Source: an uncultured Collinsella sp. (GTDB lineage: Bacteria; Actinomycetota; Coriobacteriia; Coriobacteriales; Coriobacteriaceae). From it: DNA of 64,000 bases. The notes below the pieces were generated by a model. The model worked only from the letters and a program-made list of their open reading frames with translations, was not told the DNA's origin and searched no databases. The position numbers and the translations under genes are program-made. Shown in pieces: positions 1 through 8,728 of this stretch. The stretch is from NCBI GenBank assembly GCA_900541725.1, contig UQLB01000003.1, positions 58,013 through 122,012 on the forward strand, written 5' to 3'. Within the stretch, counting starts at the first letter, position 1, and each line of letters starts with the position of its first letter.

Positions 1-502
1 CTTTATTCCAGACGGTGACTACGCGGGCTATATCGAGCGCCGCTGCGGACATCCCGCTGCACCGGGCGACATTGTGTGGCGCGACGGCAGCGTGGTCGGG
101 CGCCACAATGGCGCGCTGCGCTATACCATCGGCCAGCGCAAGGGCCTGGGCGTCGCGATGGCGCATCCCGTATATGTGACGGGCGTCGACGCCGCCAACA
201 ACACCGTGCATCTGGGTGAGGCCGAGAACCTGACCGCCGCTGCCCTCACGGCCGATGAGTGGATCTGGAGCGCACCGGACGCACGCATGGAGGCGGAGCT
301 GGATGCCGGCGGCATTCGCGTAGGTGCCAAGTACCGCTACCGTCAAAAGGACCAGGCAGCGACCCTTACGCGTGACGCCGACGGACAAATGCTGCTGACC
401 TTTGACGAGCCGCAGCGAGCCATCGCCCCCGGCCAAGCCGTCGTCGTCTATCGCGGCGACATCGTCCTGGGTGGCGGTACGGTGACCGGCGCACTTAAGT
501 AG
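1..502 (+). CDS. mnmA: tRNA-specific 2-thiouridylase MnmA, 3' part only
   Basis: The reading frame is already open at base 2 and stops at 502, so only the last ~166 residues are inside the window. MnmA activates U34 of tRNA-Glu, -Gln and -Lys with ATP and inserts sulfur in the cytoplasm. The segment starts with the conserved FIPDGDYAGYIE stretch that follows the catalytic cysteine region and contains YTIGQRKGLG, typical of the central/C-terminal domain. The rest is the family's beta-barrel domain, ending ...GGGTVTGALK. The N-terminal ATP-pyrophosphatase domain lies upstream of the window. It converges with the minus-strand kinase gene ending at 511. Identification is firm; completeness upstream cannot be judged. 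Confidence 0.95.
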   Translation, partial: FIPDGDYAGYIERRCGHPAAPGDIVWRDGSVVGRHNGALRYTIGQRKGLGVAMAHPVYVTGVDAANNTVHLGEAENLTAAALTADEWIWSAPDARMEAELDAGGIRVGAKYRYRQKDQAATLTRDADGQMLLTFDEPQRAIAPGQAVVVYRGDIVLGGGTVTGALK

Positions 503-510
503 CCGCAGGT

Positions 511-1884
511 TTATCGCTGCACGTGTCGAAGTACCTCAACAGCGGCACTAACCTCGATTATGCGACGCTCGAGGCCGCGGCGAATGGCCTCGAGTCGACC
601 CTCCGCCGTCGCCCATTCGCTCTGCGAAAGAATCTCGATTGCCTCATCAACAAATCCGTTGAGCCGCGATGAATCGAACCAATCGAGTGAGTCCGCAAGC
701 GCCAGCTGGACGGAAGGGTCGGGCCCAAACGGCTTAGCGGAAAACCCAAACTCCCCAGCTGCGAGCACGGCAGTTGGTACGTTGTACCACAGGCAGTTGC
801 CGCTATCGAACAGCAGAGCAGGCCTTATCTCCAGGGTGTCGACATTGCGGATGATGCCGAAGTTCCGCCAATGGCGGTCGCTGTTGGCCAAAAGGGCATC
901 GCAGACAATCATCTGCGACATAGACCTTCTCACGGCAGCCTCGTCTGCTCCATGCTTACCAAGGAAGCGGCAGTACCGGTCGTACGTCGAGTTTCCCCGC
1001 TGGCTACCAAGTGCGCCCTTAACGGAAACAGCCGGAACGTATTCCTCACGGCCGTCAAGAAAGTCGTCGCACAGGCACACAGGGCCATCGAACATTCGCT
1101 CAACCGTATAAGGAACAAACTCGCCCTCCGACAGCAAGCGACGATGTAAAGCCGTTGCAACCGCCTCGTTAAAGGGACGCTGATCGTCCATCCCGCACCC
1201 TTTAGCCAAAACGCGAATGCCGTTTCGGATCATCCACGATTTAGGGAGCTCGCCCTCGGATGTGTTGTCGGGATTTTTAAGACCGATACCTTCCAGCCAA
1301 CCCGAGCGCTCTTCGGGCGCCGATCGCTCAAAATCATTCTCGAAGTAATTGAGGTTTCGCCATTCGAACCCGTCGCATTCTGCCGGCCGCAACCAATAGC
1401 AATCCGAAAGCGAGAGACCCAGGCACTGAACAGGAACCTCGATACCACTGGAAATTCCCAGTTCACGATAGCGCGAGACGAGTCCGGGGCGGACGTCAGG
1501 CACCGACCGATGGCTCCACCACACGTTGAGCTCCCGTTTATTCACCGTAGGAGAAGAGCTCGAGCACGTGCCAAACGGCATCCTCTGTGCATCGAGTACC
1601 TCGGCGATTTCGAAGGAAAACTCGCGCGTCGGATCAAACGAAACACGCGCAACCTCGTAATCGGCGGACATCAGCGTAAACTTGCGCCCCACATCGGCCG
1701 CAGGACGGCGTCCACGTTTGCGGACCTTTTGATAAGCGAGCGCAGAATCATACTCAACCATCTTCCGTCCGCCCACAATATCGAACGCGAGCGTTCCCGA
1801 TGCGGCAAGTTGAGATATGCGGGCTTTCGTAACGCCCAACAGGCGGGCAGCATCACCCATAGACAAGTACTCAGACGTATCCAT
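511..1884 (-). CDS. HTH-HipA-like kinase fusion protein
   Basis: About 457 residues. The N-terminus (SMGDAARLLGVTKARISQLA, residues ~8-28) is an excisionase/MerR-like helix-turn-helix. The C-terminal half carries the HipA/CtkA-type kinase signature ANSDRHWRNFG (Asp-x-His-x-x-Asn catalytic loop) and, ~20 residues later, LLFDSGN as the metal-binding Asp. In HipBA systems the DNA-binding antitoxin HipB and kinase HipA are separate proteins; here DNA binding and kinase sit on one chain, and no separate hipB is adjacent. I chose ATG 1884 because GAGGTG lies 9 nt upstream; GTG/ATG at 1896/1893 lack such spacing. It could be a toxin, a self-regulated kinase or a domesticated regulator; the substrate is unknown. 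Confidence 0.8.
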   Translation of the reverse strand: MDTSEYLSMGDAARLLGVTKARISQLAASGTLAFDIVGGRKMVEYDSALAYQKVRKRGRRPAADVGRKFTLMSADYEVARVSFDPTREFSFEIAEVLDAQRMPFGTCSSSSPTVNKRELNVWWSHRSVPDVRPGLVSRYRELGISSGIEVPVQCLGLSLSDCYWLRPAECDGFEWRNLNYFENDFERSAPEERSGWLEGIGLKNPDNTSEGELPKSWMIRNGIRVLAKGCGMDDQRPFNEAVATALHRRLLSEGEFVPYTVERMFDGPVCLCDDFLDGREEYVPAVSVKGALGSQRGNSTYDRYCRFLGKHGADEAAVRRSMSQMIVCDALLANSDRHWRNFGIIRNVDTLEIRPALLFDSGNCLWYNVPTAVLAAGEFGFSAKPFGPDPSVQLALADSLDWFDSSRLNGFVDEAIEILSQSEWATAEGRLEAIRRGLERRIIEVSAAVEVLRHVQR

Positions 1885-1914
1885 ACACCGCATCACCTCG
1901 TTAAGTAATTTACA

Positions 1915-1953
1915 CGTTTAGTTAATAGATTACAGACATCATAATACTAAACG
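1915..1953 (-). promoter_or_regulatory. AT-rich promoter region with inverted repeat upstream of the HTH-kinase gene
   Basis: CGTTTAG (1915-1921) and CTAAACG (1947-1953) form a 7-bp inverted repeat 25 nt apart in the only AT-rich stretch before the kinase gene. On the minus strand TTTAGT and TATTAA spaced by 18 nt could be -35/-10. It is a candidate operator for the protein's own helix-turn-helix; this is inference. Confidence 0.35.
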
Positions 1954-1963
1954 ACCCAAAGCG

Positions 1964-1988
1964 AAAAAAGGCCCGAGAAATCGGGCCT
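1964..1988 (-). terminator. Rho-independent terminator of the M42 peptidase gene
   Basis: Read on the minus strand, a GGCCCGA/TCGGGCC stem with a 4-nt loop is followed by six T residues, 35 nt beyond the stop at 2023. Confidence 0.85.
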
Positions 1989-2022
1989 TAGCGATTGGTC
2001 AGCCGAGTCGCAAGCTGCTCCC

Positions 2023-3054
2023 CTAGCGCTGAACGTAGGCGCGGACGAGCTCGAAGGTGTTGCGCACGCCGTCCATGTGGCTACGCTCGTAGTTGTGGCT
2101 CGCGTACACGCCGGGGCCGATCAGACCATGGCGAATGTCGTAGCCGGCCGAGAGCGTGGCCTCGACGTCGGAGCCGTAGTGCGGGTACACATCGATGGCG
2201 TAATCGAGCTCCAGCTCGCGCGCGATGTTGGACAGTGTGGTTACCAGGTCGTAGTTGTACGGACCGCCCGAATCCTTGGCGCAAATCGAAACCATGCGCT
2301 CGGTGCAGCCCAGGTCGTCGCCCACGCAGCCCATGTCCACGCTGATCATCTCGCGCGTGTCGGCCGGCACAAAGGCACCGCCGTGGCCGACCTCCTCATA
2401 CACGGTAAAGAGCAGCGAAACCTTGCGCGAAAGCGTCACCTCACCATCGGCGACGGCACGTGCCAACCCCAGCAAAATGGAAGCCGACAGCTTGTCGTCC
2501 AGGAAGCGGCTCTTAATGTAGCCGCTCTCCGTCACCGTGGTGCGCGGATCCATGGCGATGATGTCACCGGTCTGAATGCCCAGCTCGAGCACATCATCCT
2601 TGCTGTCGACGTTCTCATCGAGCAGGATCTCCATGTTCTTCTCAATGGTCTTGACCGGCTCATCGGCCACATGCGCCGAGGGCTCGGTGTTGAGGACCAC
2701 ACCCGTGTAAACATTGCCATCGCGCGTATAGACAGTGCAGTTCTCGCCATCGGCCGTAGACCACTGATGCCCACCAAGGGTCGTGGGGCGCAGACGACCA
2801 TTGTCCTTAATGGAGCGCACCATAGCACCCAGGGTATCGACATGGCTCGCCAACACGAGCGGCTCGCCCTCGCCGCCAAGCTCCACCAGCACATTACCCT
2901 TATTAGAACGCTCAGGCCCAAACCCCATATCGCGCAGGGTCTCCATCAGATAATCAGTCGCCGCACGGGTATAGCCCGTAGGCGAAGCGATAGAAGTCAG
3001 CGTCTTAAGCTGGTCAGTAATAAAACCAAGCGTAGAATCCATTTGGGGCACCAT
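2023..3054 (-). CDS. M42 family metallo-aminopeptidase
   Basis: About 343 residues, normal for the family. M42 enzymes are di-metal, usually dodecameric cytoplasmic aminopeptidases that trim peptides. Metal-ligand and catalytic motifs in order: ASHVDTLGAMV (first His/Asp), LDDKLS, the catalytic YEEVGHGGAF, and VDMGCVGDD. A distal His lies in GVYASHNYERSHMDG. The start at 3054 follows TTGGAG by 6 nt; ATG 3042 is an alternative, and the further upstream frame to 3117 has no good ribosome binding site. It is transcribed alone, with a terminator right after its stop and a 130-nt hairpin element between it and the upstream dehydrogenase gene. The substrate cannot be told from sequence. Confidence 0.92.
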   Translation of the reverse strand: MVPQMDSTLGFITDQLKTLTSIASPTGYTRAATDYLMETLRDMGFGPERSNKGNVLVELGGEGEPLVLASHVDTLGAMVRSIKDNGRLRPTTLGGHQWSTADGENCTVYTRDGNVYTGVVLNTEPSAHVADEPVKTIEKNMEILLDENVDSKDDVLELGIQTGDIIAMDPRTTVTESGYIKSRFLDDKLSASILLGLARAVADGEVTLSRKVSLLFTVYEEVGHGGAFVPADTREMISVDMGCVGDDLGCTERMVSICAKDSGGPYNYDLVTTLSNIARELELDYAIDVYPHYGSDVEATLSAGYDIRHGLIGPGVYASHNYERSHMDGVRNTFELVRAYVQR

Positions 3055-3181
3055 CCACAACTCCAAAGTCAACATCCCGTAATCAGTAAAAGCCCCAACA
3101 ACGATACCACCACGCACAAAAATTTACCCAGCGAGATGACCCATCGAGCTCTTCCGAACAGCGCCCGCCACGACAACGAGC

Positions 3182-3311
3182 CGGCGGGCCCCCGCCCGTT
3201 AGCCCCAGAATCTTTCCGCAGGACAGAAGGAGGCCCCGCCGCACGTAGTGCGCAGCGGGGCCTCCGACATGTCCGAGGACGATTCTGGGGCTAACGGGCA
3301 GGGGCCCGCCG
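3182..3311. repeat. 130-bp nested inverted-repeat (long hairpin) element
   Basis: Outer arms 3182-3212 and 3281-3311 are 31 nt long and complementary at 30 positions. Inside, GGACA/TGTCC and then GGAGGCCCCGC/GCGGGGCCTCC extend the stem toward a small loop at ~3243-3250. It fills the gap between the alcohol dehydrogenase stop and the M42 gene. It has no T-run and no obvious target-site duplication, so it looks more like a mobile palindrome (MITE-like) or processed structured RNA than an ordinary terminator. Confidence 0.85.
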
Positions 3312-3318
3312 AACCATG

Positions 3319-4485
3319 TTAAGCAGCCGGGCAGATCTTCTTGAAGAGCTCGATGACGTCGTCGAGCGTCGCCTCGCGCGGGTTGCCCGGGAAGCAGGCG
3401 TCGGCCATGGCGTCCTTGGCCAAGACCTCGATCTCGTCGGCCTTCATGGCCTCGCAGACGTGCGGGATGTTCACGTCGGCAGAGAGCTGCTTGACGGCGG
3501 CGATGGCGGCGTCGGCAGCCTCGTCGGTGCTCATGCCCGTGGTGTCAACACCCATGGCGACGGCAACCTTGGCCAGACGCTCGGCGCAAACCGGCTTGTT
3601 GAACTCCATGGCAATCGGCAGCAGCATGGCGCAAGCGACGCCGTGCGGGGTGTCGTAGTGAGCGGACAGGGTGTGAGCCATGGCGTGGTCGATACCCAGG
3701 CCAACATTGGAGAAGCCCATGCCGGCGACATACTGGCCAAGAGCCATGCCCTCGCGGCCGGAGCCGGGCTGACCGGACTTGGCCTCGGCGACAGAGTCGC
3801 GCAGGTTCTCGCTGATCAGCTTAATGGCCTCAAAGTGGAACATGTCGGAGAGCTCCCAAGCGCCCTTGGTGGTGTAGCCCTCGATGGCGTGGGTCAGAGC
3901 GTCCATGCCGGTGGAAGCAGTCAGGCCGGCGGGCATGGAGGCCATCATGTCGGGGTCGACGACGGCGACCTCGGGGGCGTCGTTGGTGTCGACGCACACG
4001 AACTTGCGGACCTTTTCGGGGTCGGTGATGACGTAGTTGATGGTCACCTCGGCAGCGGTACCGGCGGTCGTCGGCACGGCGATGGTGAATACGGCGTGAT
4101 TCTTAGTCGGAGCAACACCCTCGAGGCTACGGACATCGGCAAACTCGGGGTTGTTGATGATAATGCCGATGGCCTTAGCGGTGTCCATGGAGGAGCCGCC
4201 ACCGATGGTCACGATAGCGTCGGCCTCAGCGGCCTTGAAGGCCTCGACGCCGTCCTTGACGTTCTGGATGGTGGGGTTGGGCTTAATCTCGGAGTAGAGG
4301 CTCCAAGCGATGCCGGCGGCGTCGAGCTCGTCGGTCACCTTAGCGGTAACGCCAAACTTAACCAGATCGGGATCGGAGCAGACGAAAATCTTCTTGTAGC
4401 CGCGACGCTGGAGCTCGCCGGGGATCTCCTTGATGGCGCCGGAACCATGATAAGAAATGGTGTTGAGAACGAAACGATTAGCCAT
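3319..4485 (-). CDS. Iron-containing (group III) alcohol dehydrogenase
   Basis: 388 residues, the usual length. The N-terminal Rossmann-like half has GGGSSMDTAKAIG (NAD-binding GGGS). The C-terminal metal domain carries Asp and His ligands in TGMDALTHAIEGY, the GIDHAMAHTLSAHYDTPHG stretch and following His residues, as in FucO and 1,3-propanediol dehydrogenases. It would interconvert an aldehyde and alcohol with NAD(P)H, helping to reoxidise cofactor in fermentation; lactaldehyde, butyraldehyde or 3-hydroxypropionaldehyde are all possible. ATG 4485 (MANRFVLNT) has GGGAGG 6 nt upstream, so the longer frame from 4527 is not used. It is a single-gene transcript. Confidence 0.93.
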   Translation of the reverse strand: MANRFVLNTISYHGSGAIKEIPGELQRRGYKKIFVCSDPDLVKFGVTAKVTDELDAAGIAWSLYSEIKPNPTIQNVKDGVEAFKAAEADAIVTIGGGSSMDTAKAIGIIINNPEFADVRSLEGVAPTKNHAVFTIAVPTTAGTAAEVTINYVITDPEKVRKFVCVDTNDAPEVAVVDPDMMASMPAGLTASTGMDALTHAIEGYTTKGAWELSDMFHFEAIKLISENLRDSVAEAKSGQPGSGREGMALGQYVAGMGFSNVGLGIDHAMAHTLSAHYDTPHGVACAMLLPIAMEFNKPVCAERLAKVAVAMGVDTTGMSTDEAADAAIAAVKQLSADVNIPHVCEAMKADEIEVLAKDAMADACFPGNPREATLDDVIELFKKICPAA

Positions 4486-4544
4486 TGATAGCCTCCCATC
4501 GTGTGCGGGGCACCCATTACGCCCCACGCTATGAGTCCCATCCT

Positions 4545-4599
4545 AACGCTTTTGAAACGAAAAACACGTGAGAACGTCAAACTTTTTAAAGCGTTTCAA
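4545..4599 (-). promoter_or_regulatory. Candidate operator upstream of the alcohol dehydrogenase
   Basis: TTGAAACG (4552-4559) and CGTTTCAA (4592-4599) form an inverted pair 32 nt apart in the AT-rich leader, each embedded in a larger GAAACG/CGCTTT motif that resembles LacI-family half-sites. No clear -10/-35 could be fixed; regulatory role is inferred. Confidence 0.3.
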
Positions 4600-4613
4600 C
4601 GGACGATGAAAAA

Positions 4614-4645
4614 TATTGCGGCAAAGGGACAGCCCCTTTGCCGCA
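4614..4645 (-). terminator. Terminator of the DUF1275 gene
   Basis: On the minus strand TGCGGCAAAGGG pairs with CCCTTTGCCGCA and is followed by AATATTTTTC, directly after the stop at 4651. Confidence 0.75.
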
Positions 4646-4650
4646 TTCGG

Positions 4651-5367
4651 TTACTTTCGACAGCCCTCTTTCCAAGCCTCGGCCGCAACCTTCCAGCGTA
4701 AGCGCAAGTCGCGCTCGCGGTCGATGAACATGATGGCAAACGCGACAAACAGCAGCAAGCTCGCCACGACGATGGCGTGCAGGCCCATGCGCTCAATACA
4801 CCAGTTGCCCAACACGGCGCCAAACACAAAGGTAAAGATCACGCCAAAGTACAGCAGGCCGTTTTCCAAAAAGCCGCGCCTGTGGGTGATGATGTAATCG
4901 TCCACGTTTTGCAGCGCGTTGCGCAAGTTGCCGATGCACATGGTCGTAGCGATGCCGTGACCGTGGATCTTGCGGAAGCTCTCGACCTGCATGCCGCAGG
5001 CAAACGAGGTGAGGCAGTTGGCGAGCAGGTTGAAATTGCCGCCCGGGATAAAGCTCACGCCCAGCAAGATGACGGCTTCAAAGAACACCGTTACCTGGCG
5101 CCAGTGAATCACGCTGCCAAACCGTTCGTGCACCAGGTCGGCAAGCATAATACCCACGGCAAACGACACCACAGGGAAGAAGTAGCGCCCCGCAAGTACC
5201 CAATTGCCCTCTGAGATGCTCACGCCCACCAGCAAGATGTTGCCCGTCTGCGCGTTGGCGAAAACATGATCGCGCCCAATGTACGAATAGACGTCCATAA
5301 AGCCACCGGCGAGCGCCAAGATGATGCCCAGCTCGATGGACTCCGATATCTGTTTGGCACGCTGCAT
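4651..5367 (-). CDS. DUF1275/YoaK family membrane protein
   Basis: 238 residues with about six hydrophobic segments, beginning IILALAGGFMDVYSYI and including the family's typical GGFxDxYSYI...FANAQTGN motif near the N-terminus. The family occurs widely and has no established substrate. The start at 5367 follows AAGGAGG by 10 nt. The 54 extra upstream residues of the open frame read into the divergent ygiQ promoter region and lack membrane character. It stands alone with its own terminator. Function is unknown; transport or membrane stress roles are only guesses. Confidence 0.85.
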   Translation of the reverse strand: MQRAKQISESIELGIILALAGGFMDVYSYIGRDHVFANAQTGNILLVGVSISEGNWVLAGRYFFPVVSFAVGIMLADLVHERFGSVIHWRQVTVFFEAVILLGVSFIPGGNFNLLANCLTSFACGMQVESFRKIHGHGIATTMCIGNLRNALQNVDDYIITHRRGFLENGLLYFGVIFTFVFGAVLGNWCIERMGLHAIVVASLLLFVAFAIMFIDRERDLRLRWKVAAEAWKEGCRK

Positions 5368-5551
5368 CGTCGTGCATCCTCCTTGTTGACGACCCTCTCG
5401 TGCGTTGGCGGAAACATAACCGCCGTTCATACTGTAACCCATTGACAACATGGCGTGCGCGCGAGACGGGTTCTCCAACGCGCAGATACACAGTCTGGAA
5501 ACAAACGACCGGCTCAGCAACGCTCTCACTCACCAGCTCATGTACTCCACC

Positions 5552-5580
5552 AGTCTTTTTAGCCCCGTCCCAAAAAGACT
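5552..5580. promoter_or_regulatory. Inverted repeat and -10 element before ygiQ
   Basis: AGTCTTTTT (5552-5560) is the exact complement of AAAAAGACT (5572-5580), loop 11 nt. A TACAAT -10-like hexamer lies at 5584-5589, 32 nt before the GTG start. The palindrome would overlap the -35 region, so it may be an operator. No good -35 was found. Confidence 0.4.
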
Positions 5581-5620
5581 GGTTACAATTACGTGCAGCA
5601 TACAAACACCGGGAGGGATC

Positions 5621-7753
5621 GTGGCAAAAAAGCCTCAGCACGCTCAGAACAACCAGCGCAGTCAGCAGGGCAAACAGGGCCAGCAGCAAAAGCGCGGCGG
5701 TAAGGCGCAGGGTGGGCACACCACGCATACCCCAGCAGCGCTCACACGCCCCTGGCGCCCGGGCCGCGATAAGTTCCTCCCCGTCAGCCGCGCCGACATG
5801 GATGCGCGCGGCTGGGACCAGTGCGACTTTGTCTACATCTGCGGCGACGCCTACGTGGACCACCCCAGCTTTGGTATGGCCATCATCAGCCGCGTCCTCG
5901 ACGCGCACGGCTACAAAGTGGGCATCATCTGCCAGCCCGACTGGACCGACCCCGCCAGCATCACGGTGCTCGGTGAGCCGCGCCTGGGCTTTTTGGTCAG
6001 CGCCGGCAACATGGACTCCATGGTCAACCACTATTCGGTGACCAAGCACCGCCGCCACACCGATGCCTATACCCCCGGTGGCGAGGAGGGGCGCCGTCCC
6101 AACCGAGCCGTCACGGTCTACGGCAACCTCATCCGCCAGACGTTCAAGGACGCCCCCATCATTATCGGTGGCATCGAGGCGAGCCTGCGTCGCCTGGCCC
6201 ACTACGACTACTGGCAGGACAAACTCAAGCGCTCGGTGTTGCTCGACTCGGGCGCCGACATCCTCATCTACGGCATGGGCGAGCACGCGATTGTCGAGAT
6301 CGCCGACGCGCTCGACGCGGGACTGCCCGTCGATCAGATTACCTATATCAACGGCACCGTCTACCGCACCAGCTCACTCGACGAGGTCTACGACTACGAC
6401 CTGCTGCCCAGCTGGGACGACCTTGCCGCCGACAAGCTCAACTACGCGCGCAGTTTTAACGTGCAGCAGCAAAACATGGACCCCATCACCGGACACCGCC
6501 TGGTGGAGCCCTATCCCAACAGCGTCTATGTGGTACAGAACCCGCCGTCGGCGACGCTCACCACCGATGAGATGGACGAGGTGGCCGAGCTCCCCTACGC
6601 ACGTGATTGGCATCCCGACTACGACGTGGCAGGCGGCGTGCCGGCCTTTGCCGAGATCAAGTTTTCCATTAGCTCCAACCGCGGCTGTTTTGGCGAGTGC
6701 TCGTTTTGCGCGCTCACCTTCCACCAGGGCCGCGTGCTGCAGATGCGCAGCCACGACTCGATCATGCGCGAGGCCGAGCTGCTCACGCGCGACCCGGAGT
6801 TTAAGGGCTACATCAACGACGTGGGCGGACCGACGGCCAACTTTAGCCGCCCGGCCTGCGACAAACAGCTCAAGCACGGCGTGTGCAAGAACAAGCGCTG
6901 CCTGTGGCCGAGCGTATGCAAGAACATGGTGGTCGACGAGAGCGGCTACACGCAGCTGCTGCGCGACCTGCGCCAGCTGCCGGGCGTCAAGAAGGTCTTT
7001 GTCCGCAGCGGCATCCGTTTTGACTACACCATGGCCGATGCCTCGGACGAGTTTTTGCGCGAGCTGCTGGAACACCATGTCTCGGGCCAGCTACGCGTGG
7101 CACCCGAGCACGTGAGCGACGCGGTGCTCTCCGTAATGGGCAAGCCGAGCCGCGCCGTCTACGATGCGTTCTGTCGCAAATTTGAGCGCTTGAACCGCGA
7201 ATACGGACTCAAGCAGTATGTGGTGCCGTATCTGATATCGAGCCATCCCGGCTCGACGATGAAGGAAGCCGTGGACCTCGCCGAGGCCGTGCGCGACATG
7301 GGCTACATGCCCGAGCAGGTGCAGGACTTCTACCCCACGCCGTCCACCATGTCGACGTGCATGTACTACACCGGCGTGGACCCGCGCACCATGCAGCCGA
7401 TCTATGTGGCGCGCGACCCGCACGAGAAGGCCATGCAACGTGCGCTCATCCAGTATCGCAAGCCCGAGAACTACAAGCTCGTGCGCGAGGCGCTGGAAAA
7501 AGCCGGCCGCCGCGATCTGATTGGCTACACCAAGCATTGCCTGATTCGTCCCGTGCCGCCGCGCCCGGGCGAGACATCGGCCAGCGGCGGGCATGGAACC
7601 GGCAAGAAGGGCGGCAAGCCGCACGGTGGCGCCGGCAAGGGGCCCAAGGGTAGCAAGGAGCACAGCGGCATGTCGCGCGCACAGAACACTGCCGGTCGCA
7701 ATCGCGCAGCCCAGGGGCGTCAGGGCGCCAACGGAGGCGGACGCCGCAACTAG
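5621..7753 (+). CDS. ygiQ: YgiQ family radical SAM protein (UPF0313)
   Basis: About 710 residues. The radical SAM cluster motif CFGECSFC (CxxxCxxC) follows KFSISSNRG near residue 350. The conserved YgiQ segments GGIEASLRRLAHYDYW, VGGPTANFSRPACD and RVAPEHVSD are all present. The reaction is unknown; it is a cytoplasmic Fe-S enzyme expected to make a 5'-deoxyadenosyl radical from SAM. I chose GTG 5621 because GGGAGG sits 4 nt upstream; the open frame continues to 5450 with no homology-like sequence. Both ends are low complexity: a Gln/Lys/Gly-rich N-terminal ~50 residues and a Gly/Lys/Arg-rich tail of ~60. Its stop overlaps the convergent CPBP gene by 3-4 nt. Confidence 0.92.
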   Translation: MAKKPQHAQNNQRSQQGKQGQQQKRGGKAQGGHTTHTPAALTRPWRPGRDKFLPVSRADMDARGWDQCDFVYICGDAYVDHPSFGMAIISRVLDAHGYKVGIICQPDWTDPASITVLGEPRLGFLVSAGNMDSMVNHYSVTKHRRHTDAYTPGGEEGRRPNRAVTVYGNLIRQTFKDAPIIIGGIEASLRRLAHYDYWQDKLKRSVLLDSGADILIYGMGEHAIVEIADALDAGLPVDQITYINGTVYRTSSLDEVYDYDLLPSWDDLAADKLNYARSFNVQQQNMDPITGHRLVEPYPNSVYVVQNPPSATLTTDEMDEVAELPYARDWHPDYDVAGGVPAFAEIKFSISSNRGCFGECSFCALTFHQGRVLQMRSHDSIMREAELLTRDPEFKGYINDVGGPTANFSRPACDKQLKHGVCKNKRCLWPSVCKNMVVDESGYTQLLRDLRQLPGVKKVFVRSGIRFDYTMADASDEFLRELLEHHVSGQLRVAPEHVSDAVLSVMGKPSRAVYDAFCRKFERLNREYGLKQYVVPYLISSHPGSTMKEAVDLAEAVRDMGYMPEQVQDFYPTPSTMSTCMYYTGVDPRTMQPIYVARDPHEKAMQRALIQYRKPENYKLVREALEKAGRRDLIGYTKHCLIRPVPPRPGETSASGGHGTGKKGGKPHGGAGKGPKGSKEHSGMSRAQNTAGRNRAAQGRQGANGGGRRN

Positions 7754-8661
7754 GGCAGCGGTGCGCTCGCTGCATCCACCCCACACGCGTGGCGCAGCGA
7801 ACGCATTGCCTCAACGAGGATGACGCCGGCGATAGCGACCGTAATTGCCACATCGAGCGGCGTGTTCACAAACCAGAGCAACGTCATGAGATACGACCCG
7901 GCATTAAAGGCAAAGTGCAGCAGAATCGTGTAGCGGAGCTTTCCGGTCGTCACGAGCACCCAGCCAAAAATGAGGCCGGCAGCGCCCGCATAGCAGCCCT
8001 GCACCCAGTTCATATGCATAAAGCCAAAGATGGCCGCCTGCAGCACGATTGCCGCGGCGATACCCCACGTGCTTGGGGCCGCCCAAGGCACCATGGCGCC
8101 ATCCTGCGCGCTCGCACGACGCCGGCGCTTCCAAAGTGGGCGGCACTGCGGATTAAACGCTCGGAGCGAAAACTCAAAAATAATGCCGCGCACCAGCAGC
8201 TCTTCACAAAATGGGGCGCCGAGTACCGTAGTCAGGACGGCGAGATAACTGGTGTCGCCCATGCCTGTTTCCTCGACAAGCTCGCTGTAGTCGGCCGCGG
8301 CATCGGGCAACAGCGACAGCGCGGCGTCGGTCACGTAGCCAACAACCACCTGCAGGGCCAGGCCGATCACGATAACGCAGGCGATGCGTTTCCACGCCCC
8401 ACGCGCTCCCCCGCCGAGCGGGTGTTCGCTTTGCCGGCGTGCCATAAACGAACGCGGCCACAGATAACGCCACCACAGCAGCGCCATCAAAAACGATGCT
8501 GTCTGCGCGACGGCCTGAAGCAATTGAATGTCGAGGTCATCGATCGAAAAACCCATGAACACCGATGCGACGCCAAGGGCGGAAAACAAAACGACGCTCA
8601 GGGCAATATCGACAGCAACGACGCCAAAACAGGCAAGCGCCCAAATCATCGCATTGAGCAT
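7750..8661 (-). CDS. CPBP family intramembrane metalloprotease
   Basis: About 303 residues with roughly eight hydrophobic segments. The three CPBP (CAAX protease/Abi) motifs are intact: CEELLVRG (EExxxR), FGFMHMNW (FxxxH), and LHFAFNAGSY (HxxxN). Together these form the membrane-embedded Glu/His active site. In bacteria the family is linked to peptide maturation, self-immunity to bacteriocins or abortive infection; no bacteriocin gene is visible nearby. ATG 8661 follows GGGAGGAGG by 5 nt. It lies just downstream of the RelB/DinJ-like gene on the same strand (24 nt gap), so the two may be cotranscribed. Confidence 0.9.
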   Translation of the reverse strand: MLNAMIWALACFGVVAVDIALSVVLFSALGVASVFMGFSIDDLDIQLLQAVAQTASFLMALLWWRYLWPRSFMARRQSEHPLGGGARGAWKRIACVIVIGLALQVVVGYVTDAALSLLPDAAADYSELVEETGMGDTSYLAVLTTVLGAPFCEELLVRGIIFEFSLRAFNPQCRPLWKRRRRASAQDGAMVPWAAPSTWGIAAAIVLQAAIFGFMHMNWVQGCYAGAAGLIFGWVLVTTGKLRYTILLHFAFNAGSYLMTLLWFVNTPLDVAITVAIAGVILVEAMRSLRHACGVDAASAPLP

Positions 8662-8676
8662 GCCAACCTCCTCCCG

Positions 8677-8728
8677 ACGACTAGTCATTGGGAACGTTCT
8701 TCAACGACTAGCTGTTGGGGACAGTCTT
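8677..8728. repeat. Two direct copies of the CGACTAG..TTGGGGAC repeat
   Basis: Two imperfect 24-nt copies (8677-8700 and 8705-8728) share CGACTAG, then TTGGG(G/A)AC, then TCTT. The same unit appears inverted at 34854-34894. The copies overlap the 3' end of the antitoxin-like gene, so they encode its last residues. Confidence 0.7.
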
